Positions 10,802 through 20,412 of a stretch of DNA of 64,000 bases are shown here, one piece after another. The stretch is from Ahaetulla prasina (Eukaryota > Chordata > Lepidosauria > Squamata > Colubridae), in assembly GCF_028640845.1 (NCBI RefSeq), contig NC_080544.1, forward strand, positions 56,620,711-56,684,710. Reading direction: 5' to 3'. The notes beneath the pieces are model-generated. The model was not told the DNA's origin. It saw nothing but the letters and a program-made list of their open reading frames with translations, and made no database searches. Both the position numbers and the translations under genes were made by a program. How positions within the stretch are numbered: position 1 is the stretch's first letter; every line of letters begins with the position of its first letter.

Positions 10802-13452
10802 CTCCGAGGGATCAAGGTAGGGGTGGGGGGGTGGCGGTTGTTATAAAAGAAAGTCTGGAGCCGAGGGAGACCACTGTTCCTCAGATTGCCGGTTGTGAAT
10901 CCCTCCTTGTGAAGTGGGGCCATAGGGGTCAGTTGGGCTTGTTAGTCACGTACCTGGCTCCTTGCTGCATGACGACAGCCCTGCCCGAGTTGTTGGAGGT
11001 GGTTGCCGGGGTGGCGGTTGAGACCCCTAGACTTATGGTCATGGGGGACTTTAACCTGCCTTCTTCCGGCACATCATCAGCATCGGTTCGGGAGTTCATG
11101 GCCTCCATGATGGCCATGGACCTGACTCAAGTAGTGGATGGCCCCACCCACATTGGGGGAGGCACACTGGATTTGATTTTTATCTCTGGTCAGTGGATGA
11201 GTGATCTGGTTTTAGGAGATGTAGTCATTGAGCCGTTGTCATGGTCAGATCACTCTCTCCTTCGTCTAGATTTTCAAACCGCCATCCAACACCGCAGGGA
11301 GACGGGACCAATATGGTGGTTCCATCCCAGGCGCCTGATGGACCCGGAGAGGTTCCTGACGAAGCTTGTGCCATTCCCTGAGGATCTTGCCCATGGCACA
11401 GCTGAAGAACTAGTCGCGGCTTGGGAACGAGCCGCGGCCGGGGCTTTAGACCGTGTCGTGCCTTTGCAGCCTCTGACCCGGCGTAGGTCTCAACCAGCTC
11501 CTTGGTTCTCTGAGGAGCTGAGGGAGATGAAACGCCGGAGAAGACGCCTAGAGAGTGTTTGGAGATCCAGCCGTTCGGAGGCTGATCGGACACTAGTTAG
11601 GTCTTTTAGTAGGACCTACCTGGTGGCACTGAGGGAAGCGAGATGTTCCTTCATCTCCTCCCTCATTGCATCGGCAGATAACCGCCCGGCCGCCCTGTTT
11701 CGGGTGACCCGCTCCCTCCTTCAACAGGGGGTGCGGGATGACCCGTTACAAGGGCGAGCCGAGGAGTTTAACGGTTATCTATACGATAAAATCGCTCAGC
11801 TTCGGGATGGTCTGGATCAAAATTGCGTGGATCCAGGTGAGATGTTAGAGACCCATCTTGTCGAGACTGTTTGGGATGGATTTGATCCTGTGGCTCCCGA
11901 GGACATGGACAGGTTGCTGGGGAGGTTGAACGCCACCACATGTTTACTGGACCCGTGCCCCTCCTGGTTGGTGCTGGCCACACAGGAGATGACACGAGGC
12001 TGGCTCCGGGAGATTATAAATGCTTCTTTGTTGGAGGGGGTCGTCCCCGCCGCCTTGAAAGAGGCGGTGGTGAAACCCCTCCTCAAGAAGCCCTCCCTGG
12101 ATCGGGCTGTTTTAGGTAATTATCGTCCAGTCTCCAACCTTCGCTTTACGGCGAAGGTTGTAGAGAGTGTGGTGGCATGTCAATTACCCCAGTACCTGGA
12201 TGAATCTGTCTATCTAGACCCGTTCCAGTCCGGCTTCCGGCCCGGTTATAGCATGGAGACGGCTTTGGTCGCGTTGGTTGATGATCTCTGGAGGGCCAGG
12301 GATAGGGGTTTTTCCTCTGCCCTGGTCCTATTAGACCTCTCAGCGGCTTTTGATACCATCGACCATGGTATCCTGCTGCGCCGGTTGGAGGGGTTGGGAG
12401 TGGGAGGCACCGTTTATCGGTGGTTCTCCTCCTATCTCTCCGACCGGTCGCAGACGGTGTTGACAGGGGGGCAGAGGTCATCCCCGAGGTACCTCACTTG
12501 TGGGGTGCCGCAGGGATCGATTCTCTCGCCCCTTCTGTTCAACATCTATATGAAGCCGCTGGGTGAGATCATCAGTGGCTTCGGGGTGAGATATCATCTG
12601 TATGCTGATGATACTCAGTTGTACTTCTCCACCCCGGGCCACCCCAATGAAGCTATCGACGTGCTGTCCCGGTGCCTGGAAGCTGTACGGGTCTGGATGG
12701 AGAGAAACAGGCTCAAACTCAATCTCTCCAAGACGGAGTGGCTGTGGATGCCGGCACCTCGGTATAGTCAGCTGCAGCCGCAGCTGACTGTTGGGGGCGA
12801 GTTATTGGCCCTGATGGAAGGGGTCTGCAACTTGGGCATCCTCCTGGATGGACGGCTGTCTTTCGAAGATCATTTGACGGCCGTCTCCAGGAGAGCTTTT
12901 TACCAGGTTCGCCTGGTTCGCCAGTTGCGCCCCTTTCTAGACCGGGGTGCCCTATGCACGGTCACTCATGCGCTCTTTACATCTCGCTTGGATTATTGCA
13001 ATGCTCTCTACATGGGGCTCCCCTTGAAGAGCATCCAGAGGCTTCAGTTGGTTCAGAATGCAGCTGCGCGGGTAATAGAGGGAGCCCCTCGTGGCTCCCA
13101 CGTGACACCTCTCCTGAGCAGACTGCACTGGCTACCTGTGGCCTCTCGGGTGCGCTTCAAGGTTTTGGTGACCATCTTCAAAGCGCTCCATGGCATAGGG
13201 CCGGGTTACTTACGGGACCGCCTGCTGCCACCGACTACCTCCCACCGACCCGTGCGCTCTCACAGGGAGGGACTCCTCAGGGTGCCGTCTGCCAGGCAGT
13301 GCCGACTGGCGACACCCAGGGGAAGGGCCTTCTCTGTGGGGTCTCCCACCCTCTGGAACGAGCTCCCCCCAGGATTACATCAACTTCCCGACCTCCGAAC
13401 CTTCCGCCGCGAGCTTAAGACACATCTATTTATCCGTGCAGGGCTGGCTTAG
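10801..13452 (+). CDS. L2/CR1 LINE ORF2 (endonuclease C-terminal part, reverse transcriptase)
   Basis: An uninterrupted frame of 883 codons, cut at its N-terminus. It opens in the APE-type endonuclease (RGGGVAVVIKESLEP at about 7-20), with MVMGDFNLPSSG (about 79-90) and the SWSDHSLLRLDF motif near 147-158. RT follows: NYRPVSNLRFTAKVVE (about 440), LVLLDLSAAFDTIDHG with the motif A aspartate (about 509-524), CGVPQGSILSPLLFN (about 565-580), and YHLYADDTQLYFS with the motif C pair (about 600). The C-terminal region has LHWLPVASRVRFKVL and ends RRELKTHLFIRAGLA. It would nick target DNA and prime cDNA. Apparent codons before 10801 come from microsatellite sequence. With no ORF1, start codon or 5' UTR, autonomous activity is unlikely. 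It is recent enough to lack any stop. Confidence 0.88.
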
Positions 13453-13650
13453 GGTTTGATTTTTTATAAATTTAATTTTAATGGGGTTTTGTATTTTAAC
13501 TATAGTTTTAAATTTGGCCTAATGGAATAAGTTTTTTAAATGTTGTTTTAACATGTATTTATATTATATTTTATGTTTTATAAGGCTGTAAACCGCCCTG
13601 AGTCCTTTGGGAGATAGGGCGGTATAAAAGTTTGAATAATAAAAATAAAA
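10801..13650 (+). mobile_element. L2/CR1-clade LINE, 5'-truncated, coding frame open
   Basis: The element starts inside its endonuclease domain right after the (CAA)n run and runs through RT to a short 3' UTR. The 3' end contains CTGTAAACCGCCCTGAGTCC and ggcggtataaaag, then an A/T-rich tail that merges with (TTA)n at 13.65-13.71 kb. This 3' signature is shared by L2 and CR1 LINEs and by the SINE tails in this window. A second copy on the minus strand is split by the gypsy element (15.36-15.87 and 20.81-21.10 kb). The intact frame points to a recent insertion. Confidence 0.88.
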
Positions 13651-13709
13651 AATAAATTATTATTATTAATATTATTACTATTACTATTATTATTATTATT
13701 ATTATTTGA
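13650..13709. repeat. (TTA)n/(ATT)n microsatellite after LINE tail
   Basis: An imperfect TTA run with ACTATT interruptions directly follows the A/T-rich 3' tail of the LINE. Confidence 0.85.
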
Positions 13710-15020
13710 TTAATGCTTTAAAATGGCAGGAAATTATGTCACCAATTTTTGATAATAACCCTCTCTGAAATTCAGTTTCAAGGCTACATTATTCTAGAAG
13801 TCCCACTTCTGATCTAACAGCTTTTAAATATTCACCTTTGAATGTCTGATCAACCTTAGAATTATCTAACTTTTTAAAAAAGTATTAATTGCACAAAACA
13901 ACTTTTATTGTTGCTGCTGAGACTGTTCTACTATTCATTTTTCACTTGATTTCCCATGTTAATTCATATTATATCAGGTCACAAAACTTAACAGGGTTTA
14001 CTAATCCCCATCTGCTGACTATATCATATCTTGTTTGCAGATGAATTAGACACCAAATATCAACATTCCTGTGATACGTGAAAATTTCACTATATGGCTG
14101 CTCACCTTTTGGAAAATCATTCCATACAAGCTTTACAGGACATGGTGTGAGGAATTTCAAATGTTTCCAACCTCTGATTTGCAACTGGTAGGGAAATTAA
14201 ATGAACAGGTGCTTTTTTGCCTCAGAATCATAAACTGAACATCACAAATATATAACCAAGGGGCTTTTTACAATGTCTTCCTTTCCTGTTTTTCTTATCA
14301 GTATATGCAACTAAATGTTCAGCTAGCATAGCAGGCAGCTCAGCTAAAGTTTGGTTAATGCAGTAATGCCCTTAAGGCAGCTGTAGAGCTGTCAGGGTTG
14401 ACATAACTTAATGGCTTTTTTGCTAGAAGCAGTCTGCTTGCTGCTGTTGAACTACTCTATCTATCTGAGAATATGAGTCTTCTCTTTTTTAAGGAAGTTT
14501 CAGCCTGGTTTGTTAAGTTTGTTTGCAAGAAAGAGATGAGACTTGGTCTAAACATAAGTTTACAATACTGTTAACAGATTTTTTTTTCACCAAGTATGCA
14601 TTAACTTCAATTTTGACTCCTGACATTAATGTAGTTATAGAAGAATAAAGAATGGTCACACTCACTATCACAATGGCAACTTGCCAGTTTATCTCTGGGC
14701 TTTAAGTGAAGTTTCCTTAGGTTTGGGGAAAGACTAACAAAGAATGTTAACAGGGATTTTTAATAGGGAGAAAATCCTGACATCCTGATGCATGTTACAT
14801 CATTTCTATATACATTGGTTTGTGTGGGGGCACCAATGTATGATTCGCCTTTTTTTTAAAGAAGTAGAACATTTGCTCTATGATTCTGGTTCTCACTTTA
14901 GGCCGATAAAATCAAAAATATTAGAAGTAAATTGTACTGTCTATTAGGAATTAGGAATCAGGTAAGAATTCTTATGCATTCTTCCATGCACAAGTATTGC
15001 AGTACCTTGCAGGAGAAAAG
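13710..15020. other. Unannotated AT-rich sequence
   Basis: No domain, repeat family or RNA gene is recognised. The largest frame is about 70 codons and looks random. Confidence 0.55.
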
Positions 15021-15021
15021 G

Positions 15022-15170
15022 GTTATTTTTTAAAAAATTTATATCCCACCCTTCTCTGAAGACTCAGGGCGGCTTACATTGTGTTAAGCAATAGTCTTCA
15101 TCCATTTGTATATTATATACAAAGTCAACTTCATTGTCTCTGTTATTGCCAGTCTCTAAAAAATGGCCTA
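15022..15170 (-). mobile_element. SINE family A, truncated 3' part
   Basis: Minus-strand copy of the SINE also seen at 26.8, 35.0, 52.7 and 55.6 kb. The tail segment tatcccacccttctctgaag, ctcagggcggcttaca and the central 'gtatacaaagtcaactt' region are present. The tRNA-like head is absent. Confidence 0.7.
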
Positions 15171-15362
15171 CTTCTGATTCAAAGGTGATCAGCAGTATTG
15201 TGTCCTCTGTTTATAAAGTTAGACATATCCCAAGCTTAATAGTTCTTGAATTCCAGGAATTCCAGCAGAGATTAGTCTAGGTAGTTCGTAAAAGTGGACA
15301 TGAACTTCTAGGACTTAGGTCCTACTCAAGTTACATAGTCTAAAACTGGTGTCTGAATATAT

Positions 15363-15874
15363 ATTTATGTTTATGTTTATTCAATTTCTATACCGCCCTT
15401 CTCCCAAAGGACTCAGGGTGGTTTACAGCCAAGTAAGAACAGCAAATACAAAAATTAAAACAGATTTAAAAGAATAAATTTAAATGGGCTGAATATACAA
15501 AAAACTATTAAAATCTCCATTAAAACTATTAGGCCAGACCTGCACGATGGAATAAAAGAGTTTTCAACTCACGCCGGAAGGCCCGGAGGTCAGGGAGTTG
15601 GCGTATCCCTGGGGGTAGCTTGTTCCAGAGAGCTGGAGCCCCCACAGAGAAGGCCCTCCCCCTGGGGGTTGCCAGTCGACATTGTCTGGCCGACGGCACC
15701 CTGAGGAGACCCTCTCTGTGGGAGCGCACTGGTCGATGGGAGGCCACCAGTAGCAGAAGGCAGTCCCCTAAGTAACCCGGTCCTAAGCCATGGAGCGCTT
15801 TAAAAGTGAGAACCAACACCTTGAATTGAACCCGGAAGGCAACCGGAAGCCAGTGCAGCCTGCGCAGGATAGGT
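15363..15874 (-). mobile_element. L2/CR1 LINE copy, 3' portion (left of microsatellite)
   Basis: The minus strand encodes the LINE C-terminus ending FRRELKTLLFHRAGLA, with LRRLHWLPVAFRVQFKVL at its upstream edge. The 3' UTR signature (ttctataccgcccttctccc on the plus strand) follows. It matches the end of the intact copy at 10.8-13.65 kb. The upstream edge stops at an (AATAT)n array. The next piece of the same element resumes on the far side of the gypsy insertion at 20811, so this is one LINE copy split in two. Confidence 0.85.
15529..15874 (-). pseudogene. L2/CR1 LINE ORF2 C-terminal end
   Basis: About 113 codons of the LINE C-terminal region are open, but upstream the frame runs into the translated pentanucleotide array and then antisense gypsy LTR. 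Conserved blocks are LHWLPVAFRV, HRPVRSHREGLLRVPSARQ and RRELKTLL, nearly identical to the copy at 13.1-13.45 kb. The gene is broken by the array. Confidence 0.8.
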
Positions 15875-16056
15875 AATAATATAATATAATATAATATAAT
15901 ATAATATAATATAATATAATATAATATAATATAATATAATATAATATAATATAATATAATATAATATAATATAATATAATATAATATAATATAATATAAT
16001 ATAATATAATATAATATAATATAATATAATATAATATAATATAATATAATATAATA
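15875..16056. repeat. (AATAT)n array, left segment
   Basis: About 36 nearly perfect pentanucleotide units. The array continues on the other side of the gypsy element at 20587-20810, so it is one array cut by the insertion. Confidence 0.95.
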
Positions 16057-16070
16057 TGTATCTTTAAAAG

Positions 16071-16084
16071 TTTTGGCGGGAAAA
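16071..16084 (+). promoter_or_regulatory. E2F-consensus-like site in gypsy LTR
   Basis: TTTTGGCGGGAAAA matches the classical E2F/DP binding consensus TTTGGCGGGAAA. It lies about 50 bp upstream of the LTR TATA box and is repeated at 20427-20440 in the 3' LTR. Function is inferred. Confidence 0.5.
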
Positions 16085-16123
16085 TAGCACGTTGCTGATT
16101 GGTTGAAGCCCCCGGCTAAACTG

Positions 16124-16131
16124 TATATAAA
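16124..16131 (+). promoter_or_regulatory. TATA box of gypsy LTR promoter
   Basis: The sequence tatataaa follows an inverted CCAAT motif and is the expected core promoter of the element. The same motif is present in the 3' LTR. Confidence 0.7.
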
Positions 16132-16229
16132 GAGAGGTTTTTCCCAGCACTGGCTGCTGGGTTCACCATATAGTAAAGAGCTGTTGTCACTATCCTGGTC
16201 TCCTGCCTCGTTATTGCCCGAATCTAACA

Positions 16230-16328
16230 CTGGCGACGAAGGTGGGATCTCGAGGCTAAGAGCGCCAGGAAAAGAGCTGAACTCACCAGGAAGACGCGAA
16301 CCCAGCAAACAAGGGGCGGAAAGCAGCG
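16230..16328 (+). other. Gypsy leader with primer-binding-site position
   Basis: A 99-bp leader separates the LTR end (TAACA) from the gag ATG. The sequence ctggcgacgaaggtgggatc immediately downstream of the LTR is where a tRNA primer would pair. I could not match it to a particular tRNA with confidence. Confidence 0.5.
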
Positions 16329-17258
16329 ATGTCCGGCTACACACCGCCAGCGCCATTCGACCCAGCTAAAGAAAAATGGGGGTCATACATGGCTCGTTTC
16401 GAGTGTTTCCTCGAGGCGAACGAACTTCAAGGAGTTTCAGACAACAGGAAACGAGCGTATTTCCTGAGCCACTGCGGTCCAGATGTTTTCGACACCGCAG
16501 AATCCCTGGCTGAGCCAACGCCGGTACAGTCGGTACCGTGGCAAACTCTGCAAACTTTATTGAAAGCCCATTTTGCACCAACGCCGTCCAAGTACGTGCA
16601 ACGGTTCGAATTCGGGGAGCGCAGACAGCAAGAGGGCGAGTCCATCAGCGCATACATGGCCGCCCTGAGGAAAGCCTCAAAACATTGCGAGTACCGAGAC
16701 TTGGATGAGGCATTGCTGGAGCAACTCATCCGCGGGGTCAGGGACATCCGTTTGCGGAGGCGGCTGCTGTCTAAAAGCAACCTAATGCTGGCAAACGCCT
16801 TGGACGAAGCCAGGGCTCACGAGATGTCTTCCCAAGCGGCGGAAACCCTACAAAAGCAAGTCACACCAACGGCTGGTGCGAAATCAACCCCGGTCCACAA
16901 TGAAAAGGTCCAGGCCGAATCGGAGGGTGAGGAAGAGGAAGGAGTCTTCCACACCGGGAGGCCGGAGAATGAAGACCGCGGTGACTGCGCGAGTTGCGGA
17001 GGGCAACACCAACGACAACAATGCAGATTTAAGGATGCAACTTGTCGGCGATGCGAAAGGAAGGGGCACCTAGCACAGGTCTGTCGAGCTCCCCAACCTT
17101 CCCGCCAAAAATTCAAACCGACCAACCAGAGCGCGGGAACGGCGAAGCGGCCCGTGATTGGTCAATTCAAAAAAGGCGCGAAGTTGAATCAGACTGTCGT
17201 GAGAGTGGGTCACGCATCAACACGCCTAGAAAAAAATCTTTACAAAGGCAAAGATTGA
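16329..17258 (+). CDS. gag: Gypsy Gag polyprotein (capsid and nucleocapsid)
   Basis: 309 residues from the ATG at 16329, preceded by a 99-bp leader. Residues 1-165 form a retrotransposon capsid-like region (FECFLEANELQ, QTLLKAHFAPTPSKYVQRFEF, SISAYMAALRKAS, LLEQLIRGVRD). An acidic linker follows at about 197-205. Two zinc knuckles come next: C220-C223-H227-C232 (the first with a shortened C-x2-C-x3-H-x4-C spacing) and C239-C242-H247-C252 (canonical CX2CX4HX4C). Gag assembles the particle and packages RNA. The stop is TGA at 17256-17258; the same frame stays open past it into the protease region. That could be programmed readthrough, as in gammaretroviruses, or a nonsense mutation of a fused gag-pol. 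This frame itself is intact. Confidence 0.9.
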   Translation: MSGYTPPAPFDPAKEKWGSYMARFECFLEANELQGVSDNRKRAYFLSHCGPDVFDTAESLAEPTPVQSVPWQTLQTLLKAHFAPTPSKYVQRFEFGERRQQEGESISAYMAALRKASKHCEYRDLDEALLEQLIRGVRDIRLRRRLLSKSNLMLANALDEARAHEMSSQAAETLQKQVTPTAGAKSTPVHNEKVQAESEGEEEEGVFHTGRPENEDRGDCASCGGQHQRQQCRFKDATCRRCERKGHLAQVCRAPQPSRQKFKPTNQSAGTAKRPVIGQFKKGAKLNQTVVRVGHASTRLEKNLYKGKD

Positions 17259-17492
17259 GGGGGTGCCGTGCCGATTGAGGTGGACACGGCTCATCGATCA
17301 CGATCATGTCCTGGGACAATCTCGTGAGAGCCTTACCCGCCATCGCAAAGCGCAAGCTGCAACCACAGAAATTAAAGGTACAAGACTACCAGGGAATCGC
17401 ATCCCGTCCGAGGGGTAACGTCCGTCCACGTCGAGTATGGACAATACAAGAAAACTCTGCCCATCACCATCGTCGATGGGACCCTGCCAAGC
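17259..17492 (+). pseudogene. Gypsy protease region, multiply frameshifted
   Basis: Immediately after the gag stop, and in the gag frame, comes PIEVDT, the start of an aspartic-protease active-site block. The frame shifts within that motif at about 17285 and again around 17390-17415, before the LLGLDWF block returns to the gag/RT frame at about 17490. Retropepsin-like protease would cleave Gag and Pol. With the active site disrupted, this copy cannot process its own polyprotein. The indels are small, so sequencing or assembly error cannot be excluded. Confidence 0.75.
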
Positions 17493-18184
17493 TTGTTGGG
17501 ACTGGACTGGTTCCGAGCATTGGGCATGGGAGTGACTGGAATCTTCAGGAACGAAGTTGACCTCAAAGACGCACTCGTGAAAGAATTTGGGGACGTTTTC
17601 AGAGACTGCCTGGGCAAGTACACGGGGACCCCTATCTCGTTTAACCTAGACCCCCAAGTTGCCCCTATCCGCCTAAAGGCTAGAAGGGTCCCGTTCGCCC
17701 TAAAGCCCAGGATTGACCGGGAACTGGACAAGCTAGTAAACCAGGGAATTCTAGTGCCAGTTGACCATGCTAAGTGGGAGACCCCTATAGTCACCCCAGT
17801 CAAACCGGACGGATCGGTCCGGATTTGCGCTGACTACAAGGCAACGCTTAACAAAGCGTTGCAAAAGAGTGCTTACCCCGTTCCGGTGGTACAGCACTTA
17901 CTGCACTCAATGGGGCAAGGGCAAGTTTTTGCCAAGCTAGACTTGGCCCAAGCCTATCAACAGCTGCCCGTAGATAGCAGCACAGCCGAAGCGCAGACAA
18001 TTGTGACTCACAGAGGGGCTTTTAAGTGTACCCGATTACAGTTTGGGGTTAGTGTGGCTCCAGGGTTATTTCAGAACCTGATGGAGTGGCTATTGCAGGG
18101 CCTACCAGGGGTGGTACCATACTTTGACGATGTACTGGTATCCGCTGAGAATCTAGAGGAATTAGGGTAAGGCTGCGAAAAGTT
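17493..18184 (+). pseudogene. pol: Gypsy reverse transcriptase, frameshifted at its end
   Basis: An open stretch of 225 codons from the LLGLDWFRALG block, with KPDGSVRICADYKATLNKA, FAKLDLAQAYQQLPV (motif A), TRLQFGVSVAPGLFQ (motif B) and VPYFDDVLV (motif C, catalytic aspartates intact). The frame then closes after ENLEELG at 18168-18170, and RT thumb sequence resumes in another frame from about 18185 (LTVKLNKCQIGVESVEFLGYR). All catalytic motifs survive; only the one- or two-base indel near 18170 separates RT from the downstream RNase H-integrase frame. Confidence 0.88.
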
Positions 18185-20356
18185 TTGGGCATTTTCCGGT
18201 CTGCCGGTCTCACGGTTAAACTAAACAAATGCCAGATCGGGGTTGAGTCTGTGGAATTCCTGGGCTACCGGATAGACAGGGAAGGGATTCACCCCACTGA
18301 GAGCAAGGTACGGGCCATCAGGAAGGCCCCGGTTCCAAAGACCAAAACGGAGTTACAGGCATTCTTAGGTCTGGTCAACTTCTACGCGGTATTCTTAAGG
18401 AATAAGGCAACAGTAGCCGAGCCGCTGCATAAATTACTAGCAAAGACGGCTGCATGGTCTTGGGGAAAGGCGGAAGCTAGGGCATTCGAAGGGGTAAAGA
18501 ATCTCCTAACGAGTGATAGCCTCCTTATCCAATACAATGGCACGCTGCCATTAGTGTTAAGCTGCGATGCATCTCCCTATGGGGTGGGGGCTGTGCTCAG
18601 CCACAGGTTACCAAATGGCACAGAAGCCCCTATTGCATACTACTCCCGAACCATGTCATCAACTGAAAGGAATTATAGCCAGCTTGATAAGGAAGCCTTG
18701 GCTATAGTCTCAGGAGTAAAGAAATTCCATGAATATGTATTTGGTCGTGATTTTGAAATCATCACGGACCATAGACCTTTGCTAGGTCTGCTGGCAGGCG
18801 ACCGCCCAACGCCCGTGGCACTTTCGCCAAGACTGACCCGATGGACTATCTTCCTGGCAGCGTATTCTTACAAATTACTACACCGGCCAGGAAAGGAATT
18901 AGGGCATGCAGACGCCCTGAGCAGATGCCCGTTACCAGAGACTATCGAAGACCCCACTCCGGGGATACCAGTTCTGCTAATTGACTCTTTGGACTCTGGC
19001 CCAGTCACATCCAAAGAGGTGGCTCGGGCTTCGTATAAGGACATTACAATAAGAACTGTGATTGGTTGGGTACAAAGAGGTTGGCCGCTGCGCGGGCGGC
19101 GTTTTAAAGAGTTTGTAAAAAAACGTGGGGAACTCTCGGCTCAAGGGGGGTGCCTGTTATGGGGGGATCGAGTGGTGATCCCGGAGAAACTAAGGAAAAA
19201 GGTATTGGATCTCCTTCATGAAGGCCACCCAGGGATCGTGAGGATGAAGGGTCTAGCGAGAAGCTATGTGTGGTGGCCCTTAATGGACTCGGAAATTGCT
19301 AAGAGGGTAGGGAAATGCCAGGCCTGCCAGGAGTCCAGACCGCTACCCCCAACGGCCCCGATTCGGGAATGGGAGAGACCCCAGAGCCCCTGGTCTAGGA
19401 TCCATATCGATTTTGCCGGCCCCTTCCACGGCCAAACCTTTCTGGTAGTAGTCGATGCCTACTCCAAATGGCTGGAAATCATTCTCATGAGATCCATGAC
19501 AGCCGAGGCCGTGATTTCAGTCCTACGGCACCTATTTGTAACCCACGGGTTGCCCGACACTTTAGTCTCCGATAACGGCCCGCAATTCACGGCAACCCAG
19601 TTTGAGGGGTACTTGGCAGAGGAGGGCATCCGACATGTCCTCTCGGCGCCTTTCCACCCTGCGACGAACGGCCTTGCAGAACGTTTCGTTCGGAGCGCAA
19701 AAGAAGCATTGTCCAGAATCAAGCCAGGCGATTGGCAAACAAAAATTGATACATATCTAGCAGTCCAACACAGAACCCCCTGTGTAACAACTGGCCGCAG
19801 CCCGGCCGAGCTATTAATGGGTCGGAAGCTTAGGTGCCCATTAGACCGTTTAAACCCAAACTACACACCAGACGGTTACAAAGGGGCACACGGTAAAACA
19901 AGAGAGATGGCAATAGGCGACCGAGTGTGGGCACACAACTACAGCGAGGGCCCGACCTGGTTAGCAGGAAAAGTCCTAGAAATAACAGGGCCAAAATCAT
20001 ATCTAGTAGAAATAGATGATGGCCGGGTATGGAAACGCCACATAGACCAAATTAGGAAACGCATAACTGATAAAACAGACCCTGACTATTCAATGTATGA
20101 ATACACAGCTGACTCAAACCCGGAGCAAACGCGGGACTTATCTGAGTTCCAAGAGGTCCAGCGACGCCAACCGGTTCCTCCTGAAAACAGCAGGGACGAC
20201 TCTGCCAATAATCCAGGGCCGGATGGCCTAGAGGAGGAGCTGAGAGGAACGAACAGTCCCTCCGGTCAGCTCGACTCACTCCCAGAAAATGCATTGCGCA
20301 GGTCCGAAAGAGTCAGGAGACGCCCAGACTACTTGCGTGATTACGTTGACAAATAA
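18185..20356 (+). CDS. pol: Gypsy Pol C-terminal part: RT thumb, RNase H, integrase
   Basis: 723 residues open to the stop. Residues 1-100 hold the RT thumb/connection (VEFLGYRI, FLGLVNFYAVFL). RNase H follows with catalytic D128 (LSCDAS), E170 (LDKEALA) and D195 (ITDHRPL). The integrase zinc domain has H345, H348, C378 and C381. The integrase core has D409 (HIDFAG), D463 (VSDNGPQF) and E499 (NGLAERF), an exact DD35E spacing. A GPY/F-like motif sits at about 602 (GPKSYLVEIDDGRVW). I see no chromodomain; the C-terminal 90 residues are charged and low in complexity. RNase H removes template RNA and integrase inserts the cDNA. The initial Met is only the first in frame: the segment is the continuation of the frameshifted RT and has no start signal of its own. 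Confidence 0.9.
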   Translation: MGIFRSAGLTVKLNKCQIGVESVEFLGYRIDREGIHPTESKVRAIRKAPVPKTKTELQAFLGLVNFYAVFLRNKATVAEPLHKLLAKTAAWSWGKAEARAFEGVKNLLTSDSLLIQYNGTLPLVLSCDASPYGVGAVLSHRLPNGTEAPIAYYSRTMSSTERNYSQLDKEALAIVSGVKKFHEYVFGRDFEIITDHRPLLGLLAGDRPTPVALSPRLTRWTIFLAAYSYKLLHRPGKELGHADALSRCPLPETIEDPTPGIPVLLIDSLDSGPVTSKEVARASYKDITIRTVIGWVQRGWPLRGRRFKEFVKKRGELSAQGGCLLWGDRVVIPEKLRKKVLDLLHEGHPGIVRMKGLARSYVWWPLMDSEIAKRVGKCQACQESRPLPPTAPIREWERPQSPWSRIHIDFAGPFHGQTFLVVVDAYSKWLEIILMRSMTAEAVISVLRHLFVTHGLPDTLVSDNGPQFTATQFEGYLAEEGIRHVLSAPFHPATNGLAERFVRSAKEALSRIKPGDWQTKIDTYLAVQHRTPCVTTGRSPAELLMGRKLRCPLDRLNPNYTPDGYKGAHGKTREMAIGDRVWAHNYSEGPTWLAGKVLEITGPKSYLVEIDDGRVWKRHIDQIRKRITDKTDPDYSMYEYTADSNPEQTRDLSEFQEVQRRQPVPPENSRDDSANNPGPDGLEEELRGTNSPSGQLDSLPENALRRSERVRRRPDYLRDYVDK

Positions 20357-20395
20357 GATGTTAATTTCATGTAAATATTGGTAAAGTGTTTTCTG

Positions 20396-20408
20396 GGAGG
20401 GAAGGAGT
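20396..20408 (+). other. Polypurine tract of gypsy element
   Basis: The purine run gggagggaaggag lies a few bases before the 3' LTR, where plus-strand DNA synthesis is primed in LTR elements. Confidence 0.7.
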
Positions 20409-20412
20409 GTAA

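Larger units (their letters stand above)
16057..16229 (+). repeat. 5' LTR of the gypsy element
   Basis: It begins TG and ends CA. It carries an E2F-like site at 16071-16084, an inverted CCAAT (ATTGG, about 16098) and a TATA box (tatataaa, about 16124-16131). Confidence 0.93.

Noticed and set aside
15875..16356. 275-codon minus-strand frame joining LINE C-terminus, repeated YYIIL and antisense LTR
   Set aside because: Only the first 113 codons are LINE; the rest is the translated (AATAT)n array and the reverse strand of the gypsy LTR.
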